64,000 bases of DNA from Rhynchopus sp. YZ270_cl-10. Taxonomy: Eukaryota > Euglenozoa > Diplonemea > Diplonemida > Diplonemidae. Numbering within the stretch: the first letter of the stretch is position 1; each line of letters starts with the position of its first letter. The notes under the pieces were generated by a model. The model did not search any database. It was not told where the DNA came from and saw only the letters and a program-made list of their open reading frames with translations. The DNA is taken from positions 186,001 to 250,000 of the forward strand of contig OZ037869.1 in NCBI GenBank assembly GCA_964035575.1, in the 5' to 3' direction. Positions 1 through 10,693 of the stretch are shown in pieces. Both the position numbers and the translations under genes were made by a program.

Positions 1-1865
1 AAAACCCCCCAAAAAATTTTTTTGGGGGGGTTACAACAAAAAAAATGCCCCAAAAACATGTTTTTTTCATATTTTAAAAAAATTCCAACAAAAAAAGTGT
101 TATTGGAGTGTTATTTGAGTGTTATTTTCAACATTTTTTTCCACAAAAATGCCAAAAATGCCAGATTTTGCCAACAAAAATACCAAAAATGGCCGAAAGT
201 TACATATTTTTACCTCCTACACACCAAAAATCCACCAAAAATGTGTCCCGAGAAAAAATGAGTCCCAAAAATAGCCACTCTCAAAAAAGTTCCTATTTAA
301 AAATTCTTCCAAAACATAACTTACAATTAGTAGTTTTCATTGACGCGCAATTATTGACGAGCACAAAATCCTGTTACAGGCGTGCAATGTGTAACCGCTA
401 AAGACGCCTCCCTAAAGCGATGGTGGTAGGTGAAGGGGAGGGAGGAGGTGAAAAGTGCAAGGGGGGTCTGGAGGACCCCGGGAGAGCTTGGTCGACGTAC
501 CCGCGTAATGCAGGATACATAAAGACGCGTTCCTCCGTCCAGATGGGTCATCGCTTGCACTTCTTCATTGACCCAACGACCTCCGTTGTTTTGGTCATAC
601 CCCGGCTCGCTGATTTTGAGACCAAATATTTTCCCCAGCAATTTTTACCCACAAAAAATTGGGAATTTTTTATTTTTGCTGCCTGATATGTTGTGCAGGT
701 CTGGAGTGGAAGCGTGTAATTACAAATACTTAATTACACAGTTTCCACTCATTTTCCACAGAAAAATCCCATACCTAGACCCATCACAAGAGCTTGCCAA
801 GAGCTTGTAATAATCTACAAAACTCTAATAATACTCTAATAAATCACTCATAATTGATTTTAGTTTTGTTTTACACCACCCCCATAGACCACCCTAATTA
901 TTATGAAACTCTTAGTCAGTCACTGCTTTTGCCATTTAACCCAGGGAGCATAGCGTGTGCAAGAAATTCGACTTTGGAAACCTTCTGGAAAGTCTGTCCT
1001 CTGCTCGCGGAGGACTAGGCACAAGAAAATATTGCGTTCCCCCAGAAACCAGTTTTTGTCACAGTAATTTTTGCCCAGGGCATGCACTCTTGAAGCATGG
1101 CGGCTTGGTGTGAGAAGGGGCAGTGTGTTGTTTTGTTCGATTTCAACGGTTGTTAGAACGAGTCAAGTGGATGCTTATCTAAACACTGACTTTAGTACAG
1201 ACCCGAGAGATCACACATGACTTTGAGGAAAGAACAAAGCAATGCATCTGTACCCGCACGCCAGGTTGTAGTTACTTCAGAATTTTCTTAAGTTTGCATG
1301 AAAGAGAAGGGGGCGAAACCTTTGTATACGTCTACGACGAAGGTAGTAGCCTAATGACAACCATGTGGTGGCTGTAATTCACATCCCTTAGAATTACCAG
1401 AATTCAGCCTTTGATGAAGTAACGTGCATACTTGTATGTGCGTGTCACGCTTCTCCACCCTTAAATGGGTGCACATGCACGAAGATTAGTAGGCAAGTGG
1501 TAACCCTTCTCGACTAGTGCAAACTTAAGAATTTTCTGCTGTAACTTACCAAAATCGATTTTCTTTCACCCCAAACACCCGCAACACCCCACCTGCTACT
1601 TCGGTAGCCTGTGTTGTTGGGAGTTGGTTCTCATGTTGATCCCCAGTGTCTTGCACTGCTTCTTCTGAGCCCAACGCTGTTTGGCCTGTCGACGTAATAA
1701 ATACGAAGACAGGGCGGCGGTGCCAACAATTTTCCAATGATGTAACGTTTATCTGATTGATTTATCGGTTGATATACCTTGGCAATGCTTGTGTGCTACT
1801 TCATGCACACCAAGAAAGGTATATTGAACGGTACTTTCAAGCGATACTTCGTTATGTCATTGGGG
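1..1865. other. gene-free AT-rich spacer
   Basis: No gene is supported here. The sequence has A/T homopolymer runs and short open frames without protein-like composition. I see no matched terminal repeats or hairpin family members in it. Confidence 0.5.
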
Positions 1866-2142
1866 GTTATTTTTGTTATTGCGTTATGGTACCCAGGTGC
1901 CCAGGCACAGGCACCCAGGTCCAGGTACCCACGTACACAGGTACCCAGGTACCCAGGTACACCGGCACTGTGTACTGGGTACCTGGGTACCATAACGCAA
2001 TAACAAAAATAACAGTTATAACGGTGTTATAACGTTATCGATAACGTTATAACACTTTTATTTTTTGTTATAACGTTATTGGATAACGTTATAACAAAAA
2101 TAACGTTATAACAAAAATAACGTTATACATAACGTTATAACA
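1866..2142. repeat. palindromic element with perfect 33-bp inverted repeats
   Basis: Arms at 1866-1898 and 1981-2013 are perfect reverse complements of 33 bp, starting GTTATTTTTGTTATTGCG. The 82-bp centre is made of variants of GGTACCCA and CCCAGGTA. Directly after the right arm, up to 2142, several copies of GTTATAACGTTAT occur in both orientations. This is either a foldback MITE or a locally grown palindrome. No clear target duplication is visible and no second copy exists in the window. Confidence 0.6.
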
Positions 2143-2430
2143 CCCACAGTATGTTTTTTATAAGGGAATTGTAGCATTGAACAAAGGGGGAGGTTAATCA
2201 TTGAATTTTTCTTTTTTCTTAATCGTGGAGAGGTTGTGGCTTAGATTAGGGTACTGGGGGTGCGGGGAAGGTGGTGGTGGTGGAGGTGGAGGGTATGTGT
2301 TTAGAGGTCTGTATTATCCACGCAAAAGGATATTCGGCTTCGCTCACAAAACCGCAACGGAAACAGAGTGTTGGTATGCTTTCCATCGACATTCACTTTA
2401 CACTCGCCCCAAAAAAAAAAAATTAGTTTC

Positions 2431-2455
2431 ATAACCTTTCAAGAGAAAGTTACAA
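2431..2455. repeat. short hairpin (HP-C type)
   Basis: ATAACCTTTC and GAAAGTTAC pair around a short AAGA loop. It resembles the hairpins at 45692, 6803 and 47122, which also have a TACTTTC-like left arm. Confidence 0.35.
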
Positions 2456-3031
2456 AAAGATCTCAGATACACCCATCGTTATCAAAAACAACATTATTTC
2501 AATTCTTCAAAAAAAAACCCCCCCATTTCCAAACACTGTAAAAGAAAGCAAGTTCTATCCTCCACCTTGGAAGCTCCTTTTTAGATGAACCTAAGCCCAC
2601 ACGTACATTGCCTTTTATAAATAAACGGGTGTTTTTTAAGTGACAGTGGTGCAGACACTTCAAAAAACCCCCACACACTTTGCTCTTGGTACCACATTGA
2701 AATGGGACTTTAGGTTCAATACAAAAAGGTTTTTTAGGCACCAGAGGCCTCTGTACTCCATTACTGCAAACAAAAAAACAAAGAACGACGCTTCTTGTGC
2801 ACAGACAGCTTTAACACACAAGAGAAGATACGAAGAGAGGCACACCCTCGGCATGCCACCGAGATGGCTGTTTTTTTTTTTTTAAATGTGCGAACAGTAT
2901 TGAAAGCGTCGCTGTGCCAACACAGAATGGGTTTTTTTTTGACAGAGGGGATGGAGCATCTGACGATACTTCTTTTTCGTTCTTCACAATGCATAGGAAA
3001 CTGTACGCATATCCCCCAACCTTCATACGAG

Positions 3032-3180
3032 AGGTTGAACTGTGTCAACGCCTCACCGTTCATTGGCAGGATGCATGCACTACAGATTCTCCGTGGGAAA
3101 ATAACGAAATATCGAACCCCAGACAGCACTTCATTGGGCATGCACAGGGTTACCACGAAGGAGGTTGTTTGCAGGTACAG
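3032..3180. repeat. composite dispersed repeat (HP-B plus downstream block)
   Basis: Begins with a hairpin block ending GCCTCACCGTTCATTGGC, then a block with ATCGAACCCC, CACTTCATTGGGCATGCACA and GGTTACCACGA. The same two blocks recur in the same order and strand at 43542-43665, and the first half recurs at 20125, 33930 and 50687. It is a diverged interspersed repeat of about 130-150 bp. Short reading frames across it have no family resemblance. Confidence 0.6.
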
Positions 3181-3483
3181 AAGCATTTTGCCCCCATCCA
3201 TGGGAGGGGTATTTTATCACATAAAGAACTAAGAAGTCAAAAGGGAGAAAGAACGCTACCCAGAGGGGGGCCCCCATCGCACCACCCCCCTCGAAAACGA
3301 GCTTGGCATGGAGGCAGTTTTCCGGCGGAATCTCCACCGCGAGGAGTCTTCTGGGTGGGCAAAGCTTATGAAAAACTCTTCCAAGGAGAGTCAAATGATC
3401 CACACCTCTGCAAGACAACGTACATGGGAGTCCTCCTGTCTCCGGAAGCGTTGGTGTATGAAGGGACAATGGGGAAAAGGTTG

Positions 3484-3522
3484 TTTCATATACTATCTAT
3501 TCTACTGAATAGAAGGTATAAT
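3484..3522. repeat. hairpin (HP-C): CTATTC-tact-GAATAG
   Basis: TATACTATCTATTC pairs with GAATAGAAGGTATA across a TACT loop. The same core occurs at 16355 with longer, different outer arms, and at 63117 split by a MITE insertion. This copy is uninterrupted and shows the empty target site of the 63 kb insertion. Confidence 0.65.
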
Positions 3523-3570
3523 AAGGCACACTAAATGTACCAAAACTTCAACAAAAAGAAAGAAAAGTCT

Positions 3571-3608
3571 GTGAGATGAACTGTAAGTCTGCCATACTTA
3601 GTCACCTA
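3571..3608. repeat. hairpin (HP-A), diverged
   Basis: GAGATGAACTGTAAGT and ACTTAGTCACCT can pair with mismatches around a short loop. The right arm ACTTAGTCACCT is the family signature. No gene is nearby. Confidence 0.45.
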
Positions 3609-3746
3609 AAAGAACAGAAAAGAAAACTGCCACGTTGGTAATGGTGGTGCGTCAGAAAAAGAAAAATCTTGGGGGAAAACGGAATGGCTTACACACCTTC
3701 AGAAACGTGTTTTTTTTTTAGGAAGGGTTTTAGGAGGGGTTGCATA

Positions 3747-4452
3747 CAGTGCGGCGCCATATTACGGTGGCGCAATATTACGGGTGCGCGATATTACGGG
3801 GCGCATAATTATGGGTAAAAAATGGATTTACCCATAATTATGCGCGCCCGTAATGAAACTTTTTATTTTTTATTTTTTAGAAAAATTGTTGGAATGGTAG
3901 TTGCCACCTGTGCAAGCTCCACTGTGCGTCGTAAAAACCTCGAAAATATTGCGCGTCGTGGCGAACATTTCAACAATTGTGACATAAAAAGCAGGAGGCA
4001 ACACGATTGGGTGAAGTCATCAATGTTACATCGACGAGGAAAGCCCCCAGTTGCACTTCCTATGGCAGTGTGGCAGATCTCTTGCCCAGCACCGTGAATC
4101 CTTCGTGTGCCATCCGCCTTCACCATCAGGACGTCTGCTGAGAAGGAAGAGAAGGCGAATCGGAAGCTTCTGCTGAGGGAGGAAATTGCCAGTTTGCTGT
4201 CCTTGGAGGATGGGCAAGCCACGAAGAGGCGCCGGTGTAGGAGTTGCGGTGGCAGAGGAGACAAGGTGGCAGAGTGTCAGACGCCTGGGAGGAGAGTGAC
4301 ATGTGTGAGGTCATCCACAATGGATTGTGAAGAAAATTTTTTTGAAAAAAAAAAAGTTTTATTACGGGTGCGCAATATTACGGGGCGCATAATTATGGGT
4401 AAATATTGGAGTTACCCATAATTATGCGCCCCCGTAATATGGCGCCGCACTG
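3747..4452. mobile_element. pogo/Tc1-mariner-like DNA transposon, non-autonomous
   Basis: Both ends carry the same inverted repeat of at least 21 bp, beginning CAGTGCGGCGCCATATTACG, flanked by a TA dinucleotide on each side (3745-3746 and 4453-4454). The CAGT start and TA target site are typical of the Tc1/mariner-pogo group. Inside each end are subterminal repeats of ATTACGGG and a palindrome around TACCCATAATTATGCG. The 706-bp element holds no complete transposase. On the plus strand at about 4107-4330 is a basic stretch ending in a CRSCGGRGDKVAEC motif (C-x2-C-x4-D-x4-C), a zinc-knuckle pattern with Asp in place of His. It may be a relic of a transposase tail. Superfamily assignment rests on ends only. 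Confidence 0.75.
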
Positions 4453-4544
4453 TATCACGTGCATTTGCTACGAATTGAAACAAACTTTGAAAGAAAGATT
4501 ATTTCATAAAATACAAAAAAAAAAATAAATAAATAAATAATAAT

Positions 4545-5255
4545 CACGGCGTACGAAAGCGCTTGAAGCGTTTTTTTTTTTTCGGGGGAAAAAAAAAGCA
4601 CTTTTCGCTTGATGAAAAAAAAAAAAAAAAGCGCTTTTTTTTTTTTGTGTGGGGTTTTTGGTAAGGCGTACCTGTTCTCATGTTTTTTTTGATATTTTGG
4701 TTGTTTTTTTGCGTTGGGGTCAGCCCCGCCGCCAGGATTTTTGAGTTTTGAAAAACTTCTGTTGATGGTCCCAAAAAAAACCCCCTGCAATCGTAGCCTC
4801 CGGCAGAGAGACGAATATTACCCAAGCACAGTCAGAGTTCCTCCGAATCAGCGACATTGCTCCTTCTCACTTCCTACCGGGCTGTTGTGCAGGAGGCATG
4901 TACATTGTACTCTTCCGTGGCCGGTGCAGGTGGCCGTGCACAAGCCGCAGTGGATGTCAGCCTTCTTATCAGTAAACAGCAGTCATGGCCAAAGGTTCCT
5001 GGCGAAGCCACGGTACGCAACATTTCTAAAAAATGTTGCCATAAAATGGCACTGCGTTCGTAATTTTTGTCAGAAAAATGCCCACAGCGGGAAATCGGCG
5101 ACTCGATAAATTTGGTTTGGGTCACTTGTAGTGTGGACTTAAACCCCCTTAACAAACCCCTTCAGGAAAAAAAAGCGCTTTTTCCTAAAAATTCAAGCGC
5201 TTTTTTTTTTTGAAAATTTCTCAAAAAACTCCTCGAAGCGCTTTCGTACGCCGTG
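4545..5255. mobile_element. TIR DNA element, MULE- or hAT-like
   Basis: The 20-bp terminal inverted repeat CACGGCGTACGAAAGCGCTT is perfect at both ends. The flanks are AATAATAAT on both sides (4536-4544 and 5256-5264), a possible 9-bp target duplication. Because the flank is a trinucleotide repeat, the true duplication could be shorter. The interior is rich in AAGCGCTT next to long T or A runs. No complete transposase is visible. A 9-bp duplication would suggest Mutator-like, 8 bp would suggest hAT. The element sits 92 bp right of the pogo-like element. Confidence 0.7.
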
Positions 5256-5271
5256 AATAATAATCGTGTAC

Positions 5272-5306
5272 GATGAACCGAAGCCTCGCAGTGCTTTTAG
5301 CCACCT
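5272..5306. repeat. hairpin (HP-A)
   Basis: GATGAACCGAAGC, loop CTCGCAGT, then GCTTTTAGCCACC. Same layout as the better copies at 33761 and 41237, with a weaker lower stem. It starts 17 bases after the TIR element ending at 5255. Confidence 0.5.
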
Positions 5307-5430
5307 AAAACAAAAGAACGCCGATCAAGCAGGGTATCACACCACACAAAAAAAACACACACTGGAGCTTGTGTTGTCGTTCTGAAACTTAACTTCATAA
5401 TACTATTGAACAGCGATCCGACTAACACTG

Positions 5431-5557
5431 TAGGCTGATTGACGCTGGGCTTGGTCGGTGGGAATACATGGTAATCCATGGTGGTCGGTGGTGATCGGTT
5501 TAAATCGGTGGTAAAAAGTGAAAAATGGGGCATGCCAGGCCCACGTCAATCAGCCTA
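5431..5557. mobile_element. MITE with 5-bp target duplication CACTG
   Basis: Ends are TAGGCTGATTGACG and its perfect complement. CACTG lies directly outside both ends (5426-5430 and 5558-5562). The 127-bp interior has GGTCGGTGG-type repeats and a TTTAAA centre, with no coding capacity. A TA duplication with the TIR starting GGCTGATT is an alternative reading. Confidence 0.7.
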
Positions 5558-6333
5558 CACTGGTGGTAAAAACCCCTCCAAAAAAAATCATACAAACTTC
5601 GCTTTTACCCCACCAATGTTAATTGACAACACAACAACACAAAATATTTGGGCAAAAAAATGCTTCGCTCTTGTCTCTTTTCACCACTGCTTTTCAACAC
5701 AAACACAATCCGGTGCGCTGATCTCTTCACGGAAAAGAATGCATGAGAAGCAGTACAACCAGAACCTTCAAAACAAACGCATCGCCCTCCTCTGTATCGG
5801 GGTTAAAACTTGGGTATTACAGCAAGTTCCCCGCCTAACTTTGTCAGGAGCCCAAAGGAGAGGGGTGGGGGTGTGGATAAGGCAAGGGGAGCGCGGTCAA
5901 AAAAAAAAGAGAGAAATTTTTGACCTTTTTTGTCGCACGAAAGATAGGGAAAAAAGTAGTGTTTCTTGTATGCAGAGAAAGAAGGAAAAAACAGGTCGCT
6001 GCAAAAGGCAGTTCTTCAAATAACCACTATTTTTTTGACGTTTTATTTAGACGGAACACGTTGCAAAAGGACAGGGTGGGTTGCTTTTTTAGACTGACAC
6101 CATCTGGGGTAACTATTTATTTTTTTTTTTGATTTTGGCACTTTTAAAACCGGGCTCCGCTGAGTTCACCATATTTTTGCTCGACTTATTTAGTGGAGTA
6201 ACTAATTAATAACCATATCCGCGGACAAAAAATTCGGGACGGGGTGTAAACAATTACGCGTCGACAATCACATCTAGTAGATACCTATGAAAATGAAGAG
6301 ATCGGCGCAAAAAAAAAAAAGAGGAAAAGTTTG

Positions 6334-6366
6334 TGAGATTAACTTAATCCTCGTGCTTCGTCACCT
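6334..6366. repeat. hairpin (HP-A)
   Basis: GAGATTAACTTAATCCTCGT then GCTTCGTCACCT. It keeps the CCTCGTGCTT loop region and TCACCT right end of the family, with a diverged stem. Confidence 0.45.
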
Positions 6367-6487
6367 AATAAATAACAATGTTACCCGTAAAGCATTTTTT
6401 GAGCTTCTAGTGGTAAAACGCGACTCTGTCAGAAAAAAGTCGGTACGAAACCTAAGCCTCGGTAGCCACCTATAAAAAATTTTTTTT

Positions 6488-6530
6488 GAAAGATAAATGT
6501 GCCTCTCGTGCACGCAGCATCTTTATCTTT
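6488..6530. repeat. hairpin (HP-A, GTGC stem type)
   Basis: AAAGAT and GTGC on the left pair with GCAC and ATCTTT on the right around a loop reading CTCTCGT. The loop is that of the TAAGC-type hairpins, but the inner stem is GTGC/GCAC. This is one of the informative covarying copies. Confidence 0.65.
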
Positions 6531-6802
6531 TAAAAAAAGGAGGCCCCTTTTTAGAAAAATGTTGGAAAGCAGTGCAGTTGAAGAGAGTTATTGTACCCAT
6601 TTGTCGCAACGTTTCCTAAAAGAAATACAAAGCCTTCTCATATTCTCATGGGTTGTGTACCTTAGGTGCGGTGAGAGTACACCAAAAAAAAAAAATGCTT
6701 TTGAAAACCCACACATCTTTTTCACAAAACCACACTGAGGAGGGTTTTTAAAGAGGGGTTATTAGAATGAATCTAAGCTTCACACAGTGCTGAGATAATT
6801 AG

Positions 6803-6842
6803 ATTCATGTACTTTCAGTTCACAGAATTGAAAGCATTTGAG
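6803..6842. repeat. hairpin (HP-C type): CTTTCAGTT-cacag-AATTGAAAG
   Basis: TACTTTCAGTT pairs with AATTGAAAGCA around CACAG. A nearly identical copy lies at 47122-47160, where the outer pair is ATAC/GTAT instead. Confidence 0.6.
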
Positions 6843-7334
6843 ATAACAATACAAAGCATTAAGAACAGGGGAACATTGCCTATGTAAAAAAAGGCTTGAG
6901 GATGAAAAAAAAACGTCCAAAAATAAAAAACTTTGCGTCAAAAATAAGTTGATTTTTTGGATATATTTGATCCAGGATCATTTGACGCCTTTTTTTTTGC
7001 CAAACATATTGGGACAACTATTTGAGAGTACTTTGTGACTGAACGGAATACAAAACGAGCGAACTAAGCCGGGGGGGAACCCTATAAAAGGATGGGGGAA
7101 TGGGAATGGGAGAGGGGGTGGAGAATCAACAAAACACGCATTTTCTTGAGCAATTGGCGCATGCTTTGTGATTGGAACATCTGCAGTTGTCCCATTTTTG
7201 TTTTTGTTTTTTTTAAACCCTTTTACAAACGATACACTAAAATATTTGATCTACAATCACTTTACCTATCAGGTGTAAAGTTATGCAATTTAAAAAGTCG
7301 GAAATCCTCCCCCTTTTTTATTTCAAAAAAAAAA

Positions 7335-7450
7335 TTGGGTGATCTATGAACGGGGAGAGATTTTTTCACTAGCTCTCAGTAAACTCTCACACACTCACAA
7401 GCTCTCACAGCCTGTTACGTGTCTCACGGAGACGATCATAGATCACCCAA
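7335..7450. mobile_element. short MITE (GGGTGATC family), 116 bp
   Basis: Ends TTGGGTGATCTATGA and its complement TCATAGATCACCCAA enclose CTCTCA-rich sequence. AAA lies on both sides, a possible 3-bp target duplication within an A run. The same ends enclose a 998-bp expanded copy at 46028-47025. It ends 44 bp downstream of the protein kinase stop codon, so it may be within that gene's 3' UTR. Confidence 0.75.
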
Positions 7451-7493
7451 AAATGCTTTCTTTTTTTTTCTCCCTCTTTCTTTTCACACAAAT

Positions 7494-9319
7494 TTAAAAG
7501 ATTTCGTCCTCCAATTCGTCGTCACTCCAGTTTTCTTTGCTAATACCCATTCCCTCCCAGGTGACGGGGACACCTTTTGCGGGTTTGGTGGAGTTGTTGA
7601 GGTTGCTGAGGGAGCCGCCGAAGCAGGAGGATGCTTTGCGTCTGGGGTCACGCGCAATGTCGTACAGAGTGACGCTGTACTGGTTGCCTTGGGTGATCTG
7701 GAATTGACGGCCGGACTTTGTGAAGAACTCTTCGAGAATTGCGCCACCTTCTTCGATTGTATCGGCAATCTGCATCTTGTGGGTCTCCGGCTCCCAGTCA
7801 AGCGCCAGACTCATAGTCTCCACAGGATGTCCCTTCACGATACGTACAGACGACAGGAAGGGGTGCCGCAGGATGTCGTCCACAGTGAGACGCTTCTCAG
7901 GGTCCTTCTCCAGCATGCCTTTGATCAGGCTGTTGAGGTTCTCGTTCTGGTGGTTGTAGGCAACGTCGGTGGTGCTGACCACTTCGCCGATCGCACGCAG
8001 GTCCAGGTTCGAAGGGAACGGCATCTTGCCGAAGGACATGATGTACACAGTGACACCCAGCGCCCACACATCGGTCGCCTCCCCAGCAACGCTTTCGGAG
8101 TTGGTCGCAAAGGCCTCGGGTGACATGAAGTAGGGTGTGCCCACAAACCCGGTGATGCGGAAGCTTTCGGAGTCGCTGATCTGTGCGCTGACGCCGAAGT
8201 CGGCGAGTTTGACATTATTTCTTGCGTCCAGAAGGATGTTAGCAGGCTTGATGTCTCTGTGGATGACTCCATTGTCGTGCAGGTAGTCCAGCCCGCGAGC
8301 AATCCCGCAGATGTGCTTCTGCAGCTTCCCCACAGGCAGCGGGTCTGCAGGAAGCGTGTCGGGGAAGATCTGTCCACTCTCGAGCACCTCCATCACAATC
8401 AGAAGCTCCGTCTCGGACTCCATCACTCCGTAGATCTGTGTTTTTTTTATGGATATCAAACATCGGTTGACACATTGAAAGAGACTGCCATTTGAACAGA
8501 AGCGGCAAAGGGAGAAGGGAGAAGGACATACCTGGCAGATGTTCGGGTGGGAAAGCTTCATCATAATCCGGACCTCTTCTTTGGCCTTCGAGATCTCATC
8601 TTTTGGGCCGTCTTTATCGATCTTCTCGTCGGAACGCGACATGGTCATGCGTGACTGCGCCCTGGGGAGGCGCTTTGTATTCGTCAAGGTGTCCTGGATG
8701 GGTGTGTGTTTGAAAGAAATTGCATACTGTTGGTCACGTGATGTGGATTGCATACCTTGGCCAGGCACTTCACCGCATAGCTCTGGTTGGAGTGGTTGTG
8801 TGAGCAGAGACGCACCTTCCCGTATGCACCCTTGCCAAGGTTCTTGATGATTGTGTAGTCGTTGATGACGAAGAGCCCGTCCTCGTCGCGTCCTTTCACT
8901 AGGGCGTCGGTGTCGATCTCGCGGACGAAGTGTTGGTTGGAAGGGAGCCCAACGCATTCATGGCATTTGAATCCTTTTGCACGCACTTCACCTGCACGGT
9001 CGTCTCTGCCGCATACGACGCAGGCGCGTGCAGTGATGGTCCGTGTTTTTCGCGACTTTCCACTGCTCGGAGACCCGACGTCTGAGCTCTTCGACCGCAG
9101 CAGCTTCAACTCTCGTTCCAAATCGGTGATACGCACCTGCGCTGCAGAGAGCTGTCCTGGTGAGGTAGGCCCGCTCGTCGCAGGGCTCCCCCCCCGCTCG
9201 GCCACGATGTCCGCAAAGTACGTCGCAAGAAACTGCGGCACGTCCTTGGGATCCTCCTCCTCCGCCTTTTCAAAGGCCTCGTCCAGAAGCATCGACAGCT
9301 CGGATTGACGTGGTATCAT
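7494..9319 (-). CDS. CaMKK-like serine/threonine protein kinase with RIIa/DPY30-like N terminus
   Basis: Three exons, 8756-9319, 8532-8693 and 7494-8435, give 555 residues. Introns of 62 and 96 nt start GTATG, end CAG and are phase 0. The kinase domain (about 155-420) has glycine loop GKGAYG (162-167), Lys in YAVK (184), IHRDIKPANILL (HRD near 301), LADFG (DFG near 321) and GTPYFMSPE, so all catalytic residues are present. The sequence is nearest to the CaMKK/SnRK1-activating-kinase group by eye. Residues about 10-40 contain DPKDVPQFLATYFADIV, resembling the RIIa/DPY30 dimerisation fold that docks PKA regulatory subunits and axonemal proteins. A CVVC...CHEC pair (100-122) may bind zinc. Docking to the flagellum is inference. 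No Ser/Thr substrate can be named. Confidence 0.9.
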
Positions 9320-10366
9320 TGTTGCAGAGGGGGAGGGAGGGGATGGGAATGGGGAAGGGAAGGGGTGTGTAGTGCTGTGGCGTCGTGTTCACCTGTTTGT
9401 GCGAAAAGGGGGGTGGCGGTGGTGTAAAAAGTACACGCAAAACAGCGACCAAGACAAAAAGGTTGTGTGGTGCGCAAAGCGTGGCAGTTGGTTGGGTTGG
9501 AAAGGGAAAAAAAAGGGGGGAAAGTGGAGGACCATAGTTGCGTTGTGTTTTCTAGTTAGTGTTCCTTTAAATCTGCTTTCCCCCCCTCATCCCCTCCTTT
9601 GCCCCTCGGTATGGGCACAAAAAAAAAATAAAACAAAAGTTTGTGAAGGCAACACACTACAAAAAGTGTGCTCCCCTAAGATAAAACCTAAGCCTCGTGC
9701 TTAGTCACCTTAAAAAAACGCTTATTGTTGGCACCAGGTGTAGACTTTGGATATCCATCCTGAATCCATTTTTTTTTTTTTTTGTACTACAGGAAGGTAT
9801 AAATTGCCTTGTTGTACCTATTCGTCAAAATTTCGCAATGTGTTGTCATCATGTTGATGCAAAACGGTAGGAAGCATGGTTGTCACTTAATACAGAGAAA
9901 ATTAAACTTCAGATGGTTTCTGCTCAAAAAGAGGAAATGAAGAAGTTTGAAGGTGCACAGACACCACCTCATCCTCATCGGACGCAGACACTTCTCTGTG
10001 GGTAATAGACATCCAAAGTAAACTGAGAACTTAGAACATCGTTTGAGACATCTCATTTGAGACATCGGAACCAAAGAGATAAAGGTTGCAAAATGAGCCA
10101 GCAAAGCAAAAGCAGCACAGTGTATTGGTCACCTTGAAAAAAAAAGACAAAAAAAAAAAGAGTTGAAAACGGTTTATAAGATGATCCATTTGGGAAGCCG
10201 TGTTCAGTTCACCTTGCGCATAATTGTTTTATCGTACACAAAACCTCGCAATACTTCACCGCCTCCTAGTCCACGCCAAAGGCGTTGGGAGACTTGGCAG
10301 TGTAAACCAAAGCCTCACTTCACCAAAAAAAAGTCACCAAAAAATAAAAACTGTTATCTGAGTTTA
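9320..10366. other. gene-free spacer upstream of the kinase
   Basis: The minus strand just upstream of the kinase ATG is strongly pyrimidine-rich (9320-9370), as expected near a trans-splice acceptor, but no clear AG lies between the tract and the ATG. One HP-A hairpin (9678-9712) is present. No gene is supported. Confidence 0.5.
9678..9712. repeat. hairpin (HP-A)
   Basis: AAGATAAAACCTAAGC, loop CTCGT, then GCTTAGTCACCTT. The stem TAAGC/GCTTA and the right end TCACCTT match the family core. Confidence 0.6.
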
Positions 10367-10693
10367 CTGGGGGGGGGGCGAATACAAGTCCCCTGCCGAA
10401 TACAAGTCCCCGCCAAATACAAGTCCCCCTTTTATTTTGGCCGTTTTCATAAAATATATTTTAGAATACAAGTCCCTACACGGAGTACCAGTAGGGGGTA
10501 GTCCAGTGTAGGGACTTGTATTTAGCATACTGTAAAAAAAGTAATTTTTTGCGACATGCAAAATCCTTTTAGGGACTTGTATTCAACAGATCATAAAATA
10601 TTTATACAATAATTTTATGTTTGAAAACCCCCCTAAAAAAAGCGCTGACATGGTGAATACAAGGGGGGGGGGCTTCTATTCGACCCCCCCCAG
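10367..10693. mobile_element. TA-flanked MITE with GAATACAAGTCCC repeats
   Basis: Ends CTGGGGGGGG and CCCCCCCCAG are followed inward by CGAATA/TATTCG, and both outer flanks are TA (10365-10366, 10694-10695). Within it, GAATACAAGTCCCC or its complement occurs at least six times, facing both ways. TA target, G-rich tips and subterminal repeats match the layout of the unrelated element at 40523-41214. No coding content. Probably a Tc1/mariner-type non-autonomous element (inference from the TA flank). Confidence 0.7.

Larger units (their letters stand above)
5563..7334. other. gene-free spacer
   Basis: No gene is supported. It holds three hairpins (6334, 6488, 6803) and a short TTGCGTCAAA / TTTGACGCC inverted repeat near 6930-6990. 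Open frames are interrupted by homopolymers. Confidence 0.5.

Noticed and set aside
2761-3534. Overlapping frames of 146-206 residues on both strands
   Set aside because: They cross hairpin repeats and homopolymers, have no family resemblance, and the region lacks the GC-rich coding composition.
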